A DNA stretch of 20,843 nt from Larix sibirica (GCA_004151065.3 NWUY0300017436.1:27832-48674); one strand, 5' to 3'. Positions 9,675 through 20,843 are shown, counted from the first letter of the stretch. Numbers and translations: made by a program. Notes: a model not told the origin generated them from the sequence alone.

Positions 9675-9675
9675 N
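9675..9675. other. Single N between the two unit copies
   Basis: The ambiguous base separates the end of copy 1 (ATAGAA) from the start of copy 2 (CCCCTAAG). In copy 2 the same ATAGAA (to 19091) runs without a break into unique DNA. No read-level continuity across the copy 1/copy 2 junction is therefore visible in the sequence. Confidence 0.85.
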
Positions 9676-9680
9676 CCCCT

Positions 9681-10887
9681 AAGTATGTTCTCAATGACAT
9701 TTGGAGCCAACCAACGCTCTTTATATGGGGTGGATTTAAAGGGAATAGTAAAATATGGGCATCTTTTAGCTGGAACAAAGTATTTACGCCCAAACTGTAA
9801 GGAATCTAATAGCTAGAGATTCATAAGTTGAAAATAATTATCAGACAACCAAAAACTGGTGGAGATGGCTCACCACTCCTTCAACCATATGAGCCCAAAT
9901 TTGGTTTAGAAAATATGCACCAAATATGGAACAAAAAGACCTCATTCGACTCCAAGGAAGCAGTTTGGGGTCTCTTATTTAGATGGCAGCCTGGAAAAAT
10001 AAATCTTTGATCGAGTAGTATGCTTTTTGGGAAATTTGGAATGGACATATGACTCTATTTCGGAAATATGATTGGTAACAATGTCCCAAACTCATTAACT
10101 ATTTCCAAAGCATTCTCTCCAGCTTAGCCACTCTCAACACTCATGGAAAGTTGGTCTCCCAGTTTTTGACCCACCCAGCAAATAATAATGATCGATGGTG
10201 AACCTAGGTGGATAAACATCTTTGGCCTGATCCTCCCCCATGCCTCCCTTGGGATGACTTATGGTCAGACCTCCAAAACCACAAAAATTGGTTTCATTAT
10301 AGGCAATATATTCTTTGTTGGGGGTATCAGAATCAAGGTACATTCAATCTCAAAGAAGGTTATTCCATTCTTGCAAATCATAACACTAACATAGGTGATC
10401 AAGCTTGGAAACAAATACAAACTCAATAATTTTGGTTGAAGGTTTCAACATTTCTCTGGTTAGTGGCTTGGGGGAAAGTCCTCACTTGGGACTGCCCCAC
10501 CGTCTGAGGCTTCAAGGGGTTATCCCAGTGTGTTCTTTGTGGTAATTTCTTTGAAGACTTGGAGCATCTCTTCAACTCTTTCTAATTCGTCAACTCTCTC
10601 TGGGACAAGGGAGCTACCATGTCCAAATAATAGGATTGAAATAGAGGTGGCATCAAAGAGACCATAGCCAACTGGATATCTTAGATCACTGGCTATGCCA
10701 TTGTTAATTGCATTTGGAAGCTCTTCATGGGATTCCTGTTGTGGGAAACATGGAAGGAAAGAAGCATAAGAATACTCAAAGACTCGTCTCTTCCATCTTC
10801 TCAAGTATGGAAAAAGATCACCTCGAATATTCATGAAATAGTTATCCTTAAGTATTGGCATGCATAGGATTAGCAAGGATAAGATTG
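9681..10887 (+). pseudogene. LINE A ORF2 remnant (RT tail, zf-RVT), copy 2
   Basis: Identical to the copy at 264-1470 as far as I can read. The CxxC of the zinc finger is at 10529-10540 and its His at 10565-10567. The frame has the same 17 stops and no frameshift after about 9857. Confidence 0.85.
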
Positions 10888-10956
10888 ATACAATCTCATC
10901 ATTCATGTGTGGGTCCTCTATCCCCCCCATAACGCCCTCTCTTCCTCAACCCCTAG

Positions 10957-11607
10957 GAATCCCTCGAGTAGTCCTTCCCTATGGTCTCCTCCAGACCTTG
11001 GTTTCATCAAGCTCAACTTTGATGGGGAAAGTAAGGGTAACCCAATGCCGAAGGACTATGGTGGGGTGTTCAGGGATGACTCAGACTTATTCTTCGCATA
11101 TTTGTGGGTTCCTTGGGGACATATAGCAATAATGTTGAGGAGCTCTATGTTATAGCCAGAGTGATCCATATTGTAGGTAAGGAGGGATATAACAAGCTAA
11201 TAGTGGAAGGAGACCCCTAATTAATGATTCACATCGGGACTTATTCTTCGCATATTTGTGGGTTCCCTGGGGACATATAGCAATAATGTTGAGGAGCTCT
11301 ATGCTATAGCCAGAGTGGTCTAGACTGTAGGTAAGGAGGGATATAAGAAGCTAATAGTGGAAAGAGACTCCTAATTAAGGATTCACATACTTTCCATACT
11401 TCTCATGGATCGGTGGTTAGCACGATTGCTCCAAGCTATCGAGATTGCTTCTAAACTGGAAGGACTAATGACAATCTTGAACAGATAAATGGGCATTATC
11501 CCTCATCATGTCAGGAGTGAAGCCAATAAGTTGGCATACAAATTAGCCAATTTAGGAGTTGACATACTTCGAAATGATCTTAACAACAGTTGTCTTCACA
11601 TCTAATC
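10957..11607 (+). pseudogene. LINE A RNase H-like remnant, copy 2
   Basis: First Asp at 11021-11023, Glu at 11140-11142, second Asp at 11212-11214, and Tyr in place of the last Asp at 11537-11539. The internal frameshift and tandem duplication are the same as in copy 1. Confidence 0.87.
11085..11392 (+). repeat. 154-bp tandem duplication in the RNase H remnant, copy 2
   Basis: Halves at 11085-11238 and 11239-11392, with the same substitutions between halves as in copy 1. The small duplication therefore predates separation of the two large copies. Confidence 0.9.
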
Positions 11608-12358
11608 TCTAGAACTCAAGGAAGCTTGCTCATGTATCAACTAGCAAGACTTGGTCCCTCGTGTCAAGTTTTTTCAAGCTCCAAGCTTTGCGGCATGATG
11701 TGACACAATACATGGGGCTTTCCTTTTGACCAACCACCTATGATGCAGTCACTTTGCATGATCAAAGTTGACATCAACTAGCTTTTGTTGCAATAATTGT
11801 TTGGGTTAGTAAGTTTTCCCTACTCAAGTGAATGATAGTTTTCAAGTTTGTTTGTCCTTTGTGTCTTTCAGACATTCACCTTGCACTCATGGTACTCACA
11901 TGCTCATCTCGATCTCGTACCACTCTTGATTTAGGAAGGTGAAGGCATTTGGTTAAGCTCAATAAAAGTATCGGTTTGGTTAAGGTTCACTCCTGTCATA
12001 ATCTATCCCTAATACTCCTCTCTCCACTCTTGATTTGGTCACTGCTCAGTCATCGTTCGCTCCAAGCAAATTGATTGCAAAACATCCATGGGCCCTCGCT
12101 ACTCTCACATGCACCATACTCTACGTGAAACAGAGAAGGCTCATGCCTACTATGCTGGTCTAGTGCACCCATACGTTTATAATTAGATTCAAAGTATGGA
12201 ATTAAGAAATAAAGATCAAATTCAGAAACCGAGCTTGGAGCAACTTATTGCTGAAATGGAAAGATTGGTAGATGATGGAAGGTCCACTTGCACCAGGGAC
12301 ACTCATTACACAAGAACCCTCATCATGTTCTAGTGCACTAAGACCATTCTAGGCCTGC

Positions 12359-12691
12359 ACTGAATGTGCAGAGGGCCGTCTTCACGACAAGCCTCAAGGA
12401 ATTACATCGGATGCTCACATGGAGCACTTGGAGGGATGGGTTCAATGTCTTACTAGAGCTCAAATGGACTCAGATTCTTGTTTAAACATGACGATTAATG
12501 CCCTGTCTCGTGAATTGATTGGCAAATCCTTCAACTAGACTTTGCAAAGAGACTCAACTCTTTAGATGATCTTTCATCGCCAACCCCATATTAATAAGTC
12601 AGGTTTGTCTTTTGGAGCCAATCCAAAACCTCCTACTCTAGGTGCTGACTATTTCAATGCCTATCCAATTTTTATCTTAGATGATGACTAG
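12359..12691 (+). pseudogene. Unrecognised decayed reading frame near the LINE A 3' end, copy 2
   Basis: Same frame and stops as 2942-3274. Position 12603 is G, so the codon that reads Val in copy 1 reads Gly here. Confidence 0.35.
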
Positions 12692-13081
12692 CCCTGCTTG
12701 GGGATTACGTTTTCAACCTTTTTTTTATGATTTGGGATGCTTATTTTCAGTTATGTTTTGTTCATGTGGTTATAACCCCCGACCTATGGGGGATCTCTTT
12801 AGTTTCTGGAAGCAAACTCTTAGCTCCTAATTATTCATACTGATAGTTGTTTTTTGTTAAGAGACCTCTCTAAGGGCTCTAGCAGTATCTAGGTTTTGAT
12901 CCCCACCAAAATCTTGATAGTGATCTCTATACCTTTTTTATTTATTGGTTTTAATAGATATTGAATTTATAAAAAAAAGTAGTAATAAACAATGGAGGTC
13001 TTACCTGATGCATACCTCTTTTTTATTCTTATTGTGGCTAAGTTGCTTGCTACTTCTCTTAAGTGCTGGTGCATGTTGAGT

Positions 13082-13498
13082 TTATGAAGTCATCTCATCA
13101 CCACCCTTCCATGATTTGCCACAAAAATTATGTAGTGGGAGTGTGCTTCCCTCTTCCTTCACTATTGTACTTTTCTCTGATAAGCAACCCCACATCACCA
13201 TGCCTTTTACCTTAACAAAATTGGTCTTAGAGTTTGTGGCCTTTTCCTTTATACCATTGAGACCCATGCCTTCATGCTTGACCCTAAATTCAGATACAAT
13301 GGGGATTAGGATGCCTTGTCTCCACTTACACGGCCCTTGTACATCGTAGCCCATTTTCCTTAGTAGCTTAGAACCAATTCCTCTAGTATTCTTTTCAAAT
13401 CCACCAAAATTCTCTTGAGGATTGCCTAAGGAAGGCGAGGTTACCATAGTAGTTTCAATCATGGCATTGGCTTTGGTAGTGGCCATGGAAGGTGGCAT
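13082..13498 (-). CDS. G-patch-like reading frame, 138 aa, copy 2
   Basis: Translation identical to the frame at 3665-4081: ATG at 13498, stop at 13082, GIGSKLLRKMGY intact and the second half of the G-patch degenerate. Identity between copies is not evidence of selection, because the whole 9.4 kb is nearly identical. Confidence 0.5.
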   Translation of the reverse strand: MPPSMATTKANAMIETTMVTSPSLGNPQENFGGFEKNTRGIGSKLLRKMGYDVQGPCKWRQGILIPIVSEFRVKHEGMGLNGIKEKATNSKTNFVKVKGMVMWGCLSEKSTIVKEEGSTLPLHNFCGKSWKGGDEMTS

Positions 13499-13516
13499 TA
13501 CTTCTTGGTGCTCTTG

Positions 13517-14097
13517 AGAAATTACTTATATAGCTTTTCCAATGCTTGCTCCTTCTCCACCAACTCTATTGCAACCAAGTCTTCATCTGAGTCACCCCTA
13601 CCCTTTTTCCAACTACCCATTTGAATGACCTTCTCTACTAGTTTTACAAGCTACACTCTATGCTTGTCCCAATCTTCCATTACTGTGGTGAAGGAGTCTC
13701 GACATTCATTAAATCAGTACATTAGCAATGGAAGTAGCAATTTTGAGGTCTCAAGGTTCTTCTACATCTGTTTCATCCATCGATTATATATCTAGAATTT
13801 CTTCTTCAAGTCCTTGTTCTTTTCTTCAAGTTGAGCATGATGGACTATAGCTCTTCCAACCTTTCTCTGATTCCTTTACCCATGTTAGGTCTAATTTTTT
13901 TTAACAGTTGTGTCACTGTCAAGGATTCAATTGATTTGATATATGATTTGTAAAGGAGGGTCATATATCCCACTTGCTTTAGCAACATGGTTCCTCCACA
14001 AAAAAAATCTCTATTCTTAGTCTTGTATAGATACCTTCGTTCTTCTAAAGAATACAAGGCTTCTATTCTCATATTGTACCATGCACAAACCAACCAA
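13517..14097 (-). pseudogene. Decayed coiled-coil frame upstream of the G-patch, copy 2
   Basis: Same disrupted text as at 4100-4680, including the TAG after the ERLEEL motif and the frame change into QLEEKNKDLKKKF. Confidence 0.4.
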
Positions 14098-17000
14098 ATA
14101 AAATGAAACTAATAATCAACATTCTAAGTGTGCAAACAAATATATCACCCTAAGAATGGTCGATTTTGTCTCTAATGAACTCTTGACTAGAGACAAGGTA
14201 GTGAATACCCAAACATGCAATTTTTTTTGAGTTGAAGTACCCAAAAGCCAACTCCATGTAGTAGGAGTTTTATACAACTTTTTCAATTTTCATAATACTC
14301 CAGCCATTAATAAAAATATGTCTTGTTCTTATATTGTTCAAGAGTGGAGATGCCAATGCCAAGAGAAGGAACACTTGATTCATTGGAAATGTTATTCAAC
14401 AATTTATTCAAATGATGGAAAACAACATTATTATCATTAATAGAAGAAGAAAAAGTTGTGCATAAATCTCAACTAAACAATCTCCTTCACATTCTAATTC
14501 AAATTTACCAACAATTAGATTCGTATGGGTTTGCTAAATGCTACCTATGATGTGAATGGTCAACAATAGGCAATGCTTACCTAATTTGTATTGAGGTTGT
14601 TACCAATGGACCATAAATGCAAGAAGAAATATTTGTGGAAGTTTACAACAACACACTGAGAATGACACAAAAAAATGTGTACATTATCATCAACTCATTG
14701 GTAGTCTAGTACTCTCCCCATTGGCATCTAACAACACAAGTACATTTTCATTCACTCAACTACAATCCAATGAACATGTAGGTACAATCTCATTGCGTGG
14801 AAAATTGAATCAAGTAACAATTATGATGAACAAAGGGATAGATATCCAACCACTCATACATTCAAGAAATACCTCTGCATATATTCAAGCGATAGGACAA
14901 CCTTCTCTTCTCATTGCTTGCATTCAACCATGTGAGAATTCAACATTTATATACCAACATCTTGATAAGTGATACAGTTTGGACAATACCTAAGACACCC
15001 AAACACTTTTGTCACATGTAAGTGGTAATAAAAAACACAAATCAATGCCATCTCATATATCCATGGTCATCCCAGGTGACCCGAAGAATATGATGACAAG
15101 AACAGACAAGAAGGAATCAATTAAAACAAGTGCAACTTAAGGAGCCATTTGTATGTTCCTTAGAAACACTGATTTCCACTTACTTTCTTTCCCAACACCA
15201 TCCCCATGCACAACAACTACTCACACACCCAACAACAAGGAAAATTCAGCCAACCAATGATAAAAATGCCTAGGCAATAGAGTAACTTTCACAACCAATG
15301 GCAAAACCGCCTATGCAACCAATAACTCTTAAGAAGCTCAAGTTAGAATCTTCCTACAAGATTGCAATAGCTTTGAGATGAGAGCCACTAATATTAGGAT
15401 TCAGACTAGAATGGACAGTGGTCATTCCAGAGTCGTTTCCATTCGTATTTTGCTAATGGAGAACAAAATGATGGAGTAAATTTACTGTGATACAACAACA
15501 TGAAAATTCTCACACAATTTAAATTACACAAGCATCCATCAATACATAGTAGCCTTCATAAACCACAAACGCAAACTAAAATGCAAAATAAACAACACAT
15601 GCATGGCAATATCATCACATATGAACAACATATTCACTTTTTTTTTCACAAAGAAAAAAGTTGTTTCTTGATATTCACATTACTGAAACAAAGATAACTT
15701 TTTACATCTTTGTACATAAATTGTACTGTTCCATCACCTAACTCTCCCCCCCAAAAAACTATTAGATTATATCTCCTCAATGATGATAATCTCTAATACC
15801 ATACTCCCAACAAGTATCAAAATAAGCCCATAATAAAAACTAAAACCCCAAAACAACAAGCTATGTGACCAGTACTAATTGTATTTGAGTCCCAAAACAA
15901 CATTCACTTTGGAAACCCAAAGGGAAAACCAACATTCAATGGTCACTAAGTTCTTTGTTTCGATAATGTATGGTTACCTTGCAGCTTTGGGTAATTTGGC
16001 ATTCTCCTCACTTGGCCAACAAATACGTAAAATCTTTTTGAGAATGAAATTACAAGAGGTTATAGTAAATCCGATGGGTAATGGGAAGGTCAAGAGCCCA
16101 ACCTTTAAGCTCCCATTCCTCTTTCTTATTTTCATTTCATTTATTTTAATTCTTGATTTTCCTCTCTTTTGTCTTATTTATGTTTACATTTGCATTGTAT
16201 TTAAACTTGTATATACCCTTCTCGAATTTCTGAATTACCTTAGTTACTAAGGACTACAACCATTGCATTGTGTTTGAATCCATTTGGGATCCATATGAAC
16301 CTCTATCTCAATGATTTGAAATACTAGAGGAATGATCTCTTCCCTTATTATAAGAAACAAGGGGTAGAAGTAATGGACATACACTGAGTGTAGCATTGAA
16401 CACTACATGCACAATAAACAAGAGCACCCACATCAAAGTACAAGTGGGCTAAAGACAAAAGGAATAAATTCGGTTAAATTGAATCATATCTAAATAGGAT
16501 TCAATAATTAGAGAGGACTCTTGAGGGACTGGGGAGGTCTAGGTATTATAAGGATTTGCACACATGCCTAGTTCCTTTAAGCTAAATGAGTTATTTAGAC
16601 CATGGAAGGTAAACAAATATGGAAGGAACTATTAAAGAATTATAATTCTCATAGTATTCCCTCGAGTAAAAAATTCTTAACAAGGTTTCCCATTCTAAAC
16701 ATTCATAATTTACCTTTCTTTTGTTGATTGCAAAAAGTTTCTTTAGAGCCTAAAATATTTGGAAAGCTTAGGAGACTGCCAAACCATTTCTAACTCAAAG
16801 ATATTGATCCCTAAAACATGACTTGTCTTTTATCAATCATTATATTTGGTGGACCCCATTGATCAAATAAGCAAACAAGCCCTTAGAGTGTTCTTAACCT
16901 TTGGGTTTTACAATAAAGCATTACCTTGGCAAATGATTTCTTCAATATAGGGATCTATTTATTCACATGAGCTGAGAAACAAGTTTGTGTTGTCCAATTA

Positions 17001-17477
17001 ATGACCAAGTTCAAAGTTTAGCCTTTGATGACCTCTCCCTCAAGTAGGCATTTAACCTCCTTGAGCTTAGAGACGATATTGGAAAATGGAACAAATTTAA
17101 AAGCTCTATCAAATACAAGTCAATGTATGGCTATATGTGGTTATGCACAAGGCCAACCATTGATGGGCACCTTCAAAAAGTCATGGAGCCTCGAGTATAA
17201 GCAAAAAAATCGGTTGTTCAAGGTGTGCAAGACGTGGAAGCCTGAGTTGGAACCCAAGAAACTAGTGTTTATATGGTATTAAATCGTGGGATCTACTTAG
17301 AGATAAAAGGATCTAGGTATTTAAACTTAGTGATGTCCCTAGAATGGGCATGTTAACATGTCGAAATACATCTATTAGATTTGTCCCTTTTCCATGTTTA
17401 TTAGGGGTTGGGTTCTATGTGGTCAAATCCTCCATGTAACTATTTATTGAAAATTTTCACTCTTATGATATAAACTT
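14098..17477. other. About 3.4 kb of AT-rich sequence with no recognisable gene, copy 2
   Basis: Matches 4681-8060. The two substitutions, T at 15620 and G at 15660, lie 40 bases apart in a non-coding tract beside a T9 run. Confidence 0.6.
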
Positions 17478-18415
17478 GCTTGGTGGTCCAAGCAGTTATG
17501 GAAATGGTGCATCCTTGTTAAGGTTAAATGTTTTCTTTGGTTATGTTTCCACAACAAAATTCTTATCCTGGGACATCTTACCAGAAAGGGGTTTAGTGGT
17601 CCAGGTTTCTACATATTATGCAATAAAGTGGAAGAAACAATGTCACATCTTTTTCTGCAATCTTCATTTTTTTCAGCAAGTTTGGAATGAAGTTTGCAAG
17701 TTGTTGAAATTAAAGTTTGATTGGAAAGGATCTGATTTCTGCAGTAGCATGTATGAATGGTTCATCAAGCATGTGAAATACAAAGACATTCCTCTTATGA
17801 TCATCCGGTTTATCTGGAAGGCCTGAAATAGGTTTATATTTGAAGGTAAAGAAGCTTCCATTTCCTCTATGAGCGTGTCTGCAATTGGTCTTTATTTTGA
17901 TTTAGTCAAGAGGAAATTTCATAAGCCCACAAAACTTCAAATTAGACCTATATTTTATGATTCTCGCTCCATTGGTTTTTTTGATGGAGCTGCAAATAAT
18001 AGATGGCATTGAGCAGGAATGGTGATCTAAGTTAATCAAAATCATTCCACTCATCTCTAGATGGGATGTGGGAGAGGCTCGAATACAAAGCATAATTGAT
18101 TGCTTTGTGGGGTATTTTATGGTTTGCAAAGCAAATGGGTATCCTTTGCAGGTGACAGGGGACTCATTAGTGATCATAAACTAGGCAGCTGGTATATCAA
18201 ACTTGTAGGTCCTTCAGTTAGAACAATGGAGCTACACGGTCAAAGAGTTGATGAATTATTTTCAAGAGCTTTCTTTTGTTCACAACTACATGAAATTCAA
18301 TCAGCTAGCAGATAAACTTTCAAAAAAGGTAGTGGAGGATATAAATGGCCTCATCTTTTATGAGGATTTTGTGGATGATATTTTGGCTGATAGTGGTTCC
18401 AAGGATTTCTTTTAA
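17478..18415 (+). pseudogene. LINE B remnant (zf-RVT plus RNase H), copy 2
   Basis: Matches 8061-8998: first RNase H Asp at 17983-17985, TAA replacing the catalytic Glu codon at 18093-18095, GDS Asp at 18161-18163, last Asp at 18311-18313, and final TAA at 18413-18415. Confidence 0.85.
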
Positions 18416-19091
18416 AATTGTTACTTTATAGCTTACCCTTTGCAAGGATAATTTCGACAATGAATATTTTTGGGAAGATTCTATTAAGTATATTTTGGAG
18501 ATAGTTAGTTTCTAGTATTGGTATTCCTTGAGCAGTTGGTGATAGATAGCTTTGATAAGTTTGTAGGAAGGGAACTTTTTGGTATTTATGCTATTGAAGG
18601 AGAGAGGTATATGTTGTGAAAGATATAAGATCTTCATGGAAAGTATATGTAAACTTTGATTCTCATGTGATGAGTAACAAGTTTATAGTGTTTTTTCTTT
18701 CTGAAAGAGACTTGCTTGGGTTGTAGAGTTCTAGTCTTATTGACTTCTTCTTCATATTTTTTTTCCCATGGAAGGATCAAAGTGATATTGTTTTTATAAT
18801 AGGGATCACTTTTCAATATTTCTCACATAACACTTTAATATGTGTGAGTTTGTCTTTGTAGAGTATTATCTAGGGAAGGAAAATCTATTTGGAGATGGAT
18901 CATTTACAACAATTTCTAGAATTTTGGGGTAAGGATTTATGTAATACAAGTATGAAACTACTTGGTGAATTCCTTACAAAGCCAACACAATTTAAGTGGT
19001 CTCAAAGGTAGAGGGTGGGCCATGTCAAGAGCATCATAGCTCTTGTCATATTGAAGACAAGGAAATAACGTAAATCCAACAAATGATAGAA
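18416..19091 (+). other. Region downstream of LINE B, copy 2, running into unique DNA
   Basis: Same as 8999-9674, but here the sequence continues uninterrupted past 19091. No gene or A tract was identified. Confidence 0.5.
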
Positions 19092-19550
19092 TCTACTCAA
19101 ACACCAAATTGGTGTATAAGAAGTCCTTATTTATGGAATAAGTGACCCCCTTCACATGGCAATATGAATACTAAATTTTTCATAGTTGTACATACCCTAC
19201 CGCTTTTGGATTGTACTTTTGACCTTTTACAAGGAAATACACGTTATTAACCGTTAGGACCACTCAAATTGTATCACTTGTAAATTTTACGAGTATTTGA
19301 TAAATTAAATAAACCTATTTTTAAGATTTATCAATGCTTAAAATAACTTCATTTGCAAATCCCTTTTTATTTATAAAAACAAACAATATGCATATTACAA
19401 AACTATTTTTTTTTATTAAAAGAAGAAAATACTAAACATTCATGGGGCTTAATAAGGTAATTAAATATAATTGTAAGATTTTGGCAAGTCTTTGATATAT
19501 CTCTTTTCTTTTCTCTCTCTTTTTTTCCAAAATCGTCAAAACCAACATTT
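19092..19550. other. Unique AT-rich intergenic stretch
   Basis: Very AT-rich, with a T9 run near 19410 and no reading frame or motif. A pure pyrimidine tract of 29 bases occupies 19500-19528. Confidence 0.6.
19500..19528 (+). repeat. Pyrimidine-only tract, 29 bases
   Basis: An unbroken run of C and T, including CTCTCTC and T7 elements. It is simple-sequence DNA with no further function visible. Confidence 0.8.
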
Positions 19551-19890
19551 GGTTAGGATTATCTAGGAAAGGCTTAGGTTCAAGTCTGGTTGGCTGCCAT
19601 TGTAACCAATAGTATATCCAATAGCCTGCAAGCTAGATATACCAATAACTTTTGACGTAAAAAGGGTCAAAACATCTCAAGGCATACTCATTGGGACCTC
19701 TATCCCAGAGGACATCTACCCTTCAGCCTTATCACAACATGTTAATGTCTCGTTAGGGAATCACTATGTGGTGGGGAGAGCATGAACTTACCTCCCTACC
19801 AATCGAGTTGCTGGCCCCTCAACTATTTTTTTGGACAAGGGAAATCAATAACTGATTGGGATTACTTGGGAAAGACCTGAGTTAAAATCT
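19551..19890 (+). repeat. Diverged direct repeat pair, possibly SINE- or TRIM-like
   Basis: The 37 bases at 19551-19587 match 19854-19890 at 26 of 37 positions without a gap, and similarity weakens but continues beyond (CTGCCATTGTAACC versus TTGTCACTATAAACC). Ten of the eleven differences are transitions, the pattern expected of old methylated repeats. The first copy holds GGTTCAAGTCT (19577-19587), close to a tRNA-type B box; the second has lost it. I could not find a properly spaced A box, so the SINE label is only a suggestion. Confidence 0.4.
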
Positions 19891-20340
19891 AATAACTTGT
19901 CACTATAAACCCTAGATTAGGTGCAACGATTTGCAAATCATACCCAATAGGAAACTTGAACCTTAACCTAAGGTCGAGACATCCCAAATGGGGGTACCTA
20001 ACCTTTTAGCCAATATATAATGAGTCAATATTTCAATGGGATATGAAGTTAGATGAAGAAAATATAAATCTTAACTTCCATCAATTTAATTTTTTACCCA
20101 TCAACTAAAATATAGCCAGTATAGACCCATCTAACTTCGGTTCTACAAAGCGTCGAGGGGGATCAAATCTACAAACCTTTTAACACTAAACTACATCACA
20201 CATTCCTCTCGCCACTATGCTATATCACACTGATGCATGATTCTTAAATTTTATTTATATTTATTTATTTTATGGGATTGACAAACACTTTTACCTAGAC
20301 TATAGAAATATGCCTTCTCAATACAATCATAATCATAATA
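19891..20340. other. Intergenic stretch, no gene seen
   Basis: No open frame or family motif was recognised. On the minus strand the 20250-20270 region reads as overlapping AATAAA-like motifs, but it is simply very AT-rich. Confidence 0.5.
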
Positions 20341-20352
20341 TTTTTTTTTTTT
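20341..20352 (-). other. Poly(A) tract on the minus strand (T12 on plus)
   Basis: Twelve T on the plus strand lie about 300 bases downstream of the minus-strand coding fragment at 20651-20842. An AATATA motif lies a short distance upstream of it on the minus strand. This could be a retroposition tail or a chance homopolymer. Confidence 0.35.
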
Positions 20353-20650
20353 GTAAACTGTAGAGATAATTTATATTATAGTACAAAAAAAGTTACATGC
20401 ACATGATATTCTATGGTTCTGAGAGCGAGCTGGTGCCCCTAGTAGAGTAGAAAATTAGAAATAGAGTCTTTGAAAATCTCCCCACAGATGGGTTGAAAGA
20501 CGTAGACATAGTTACAACCGACCATAAAAACAAGAGATTGTTTCTGCTTAGTAAAAAGAGAAGTACAAGACAACAAACTGAAAAACCAAAACAAGGAAAC
20601 ATGATACTTTAACCATCTCAAAAAAGGAGCTTGGGTTTGCCAAAGAAACC
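20353..20650 (-). other. Presumed 3' untranslated stretch of the minus-strand fragment
   Basis: Following the TGA at 20651, the minus strand becomes T-rich with pieces such as TTTGTTGTCTTGTACTTC. Short open frames exist (20411-20602 and 20439-20621), but they overlap each other, show no motif and look like untranslated sequence. Confidence 0.35.
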
Positions 20651-20842
20651 TCAGATGTCCACATCTGCGTTCGGGGGGCTGGGCTTATCTTCTATGATGG
20701 GGCAGCTTCCAAAGAAGTCATCATCCTAGCTCTGTACCGAGAGAGGCTCAGTCTTGCGAGGAGTAGCAACTTCGCCATCGTCTTTTCGGACCCTTTTGCA
20801 GTGCAACACATCAATGGTTGAAGGAATCGGGAAGGAGTCTCC
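20651..20842 (-). pseudogene. 3' end of an unidentified gene or retrocopy, with an in-frame TAG
   Basis: Read from 20842 downward, 64 codons give GDSFPIPSTIDVLHCKRVRK, then DDGEVATPRKTEPLSVQS, a TAG at 20726-20728, and DDDFFGSCPIIEDKPSPPNA followed by DVDI and TGA. The stretch is clearly more GC-rich than its surroundings and has plausible amino-acid use on both sides of the TAG, so the stop probably interrupts a once-continuous C-terminus. The text after the TAG is acidic and proline-rich, as in disordered tails. An intron cannot explain the stop, because the only GT-AG pair around it spans about a dozen bases. The 5' part lies beyond the window. I do not recognise the family. Confidence 0.5.
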
Positions 20843-20843
20843 A

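Larger units (their letters stand above)
9680..12978 (+). mobile_element. LINE A, copy 2
   Basis: Equivalent of the element at 263-3561, with the same RT tail, zf-RVT, RNase H, 3' region and A8 tail (12971-12978). The only difference I found is G at 12603 instead of T. All stops and frameshifts are shared, so the element decayed before the copies separated, whether by real duplication or by assembly. Confidence 0.85.
9676..19091. repeat. Large direct repeat, copy 2 (about 9.42 kb)
   Basis: This is the partner of 259-9674 at a fixed offset of 9,417. It is the copy with a continuous right flank: after ATAGAA at 19091 the sequence goes on as TCTACTCAAAC without an N. If only one copy is real, this is the better anchored one. 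Confidence 0.97.

Noticed and set aside
19760-19830. Possible A-box-like sequence on the minus strand near the diverged repeats
   Set aside because: The spacing to any B-box-like sequence is too short for a tRNA-derived promoter.
20140-20235. tRNA-like wording on the minus strand (GATCAAATC and CCACTATGC resembling inverted B and A boxes)
   Set aside because: The boxes are degenerate and I could not fold a cloverleaf, so it is not reported as a tRNA or SINE.
20411-20621. Two overlapping minus-strand frames with hydrophobic N-termini
   Set aside because: They lie downstream of the TGA of the minus-strand fragment in T-rich DNA, overlap each other in different frames and have no motif; probably untranslated sequence.
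1-20843. CRISPR arrays, operons, riboswitches, bacterial mobile elements
   Set aside because: No regularly spaced short repeats and no prokaryotic gene organisation; all recognisable proteins are plant retroelement types.

Overview
The window looks like nuclear DNA from a TE-rich seed plant. It is AT-rich and has almost no intact coding sequence. The recognisable fragments are plant-type: a Ty1/copia integrase piece and two LINE ORF2 ends carrying a zf-RVT zinc-binding domain followed by an RNase H-like domain. There are no bacterial operons, ribosome binding sites or rRNA/tRNA genes. Translations from TTG starts should be ignored here.

Layout. (1) Positions 1-254, minus strand: a broken Ty1/copia integrase fragment that stops at a single N (255). 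(2) Positions 259-9674 and 9676-19091 are two direct copies of the same ~9.42 kb unit, with a period of exactly 9,417 and a lone N (9675) between them. I found only three base differences by eye and no net indel, so a scaffolding or haplotig artefact is more likely than a biological duplication. (3) Positions 19092-20843 are unique flank: AT-rich DNA, a diverged repeat pair near 19551 and 19854, and a short, more GC-rich minus-strand coding fragment (20651-20842) that looks like the 3' end of a gene or retrocopy, with an A tract downstream on its strand.

Inside each unit, in order: a long 5'-truncated LINE ('LINE A', copy 1 at 263-3561) with RT tail, zinc finger, RNase H, an internal 154-bp tandem duplication, a further decayed reading frame and an A-tailed 3' end; an antisense G-patch reading frame preceded by a decayed coiled-coil stretch (about 4680 down to 3665); about 3.4 kb of AT-rich sequence without recognisable genes; and a second, unrelated LINE 3' end ('LINE B', 8061-8998) with its own zinc-finger and RNase H remnants.

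No genes here appear to work together. This is a graveyard of retroelements disabled by stops and frameshifts. I see no convincing new biological system. The most consequential observation is the near-perfect duplication bounded by Ns. The most biologically open ones are the antisense G-patch frame and the gene-end fragment at the right edge.
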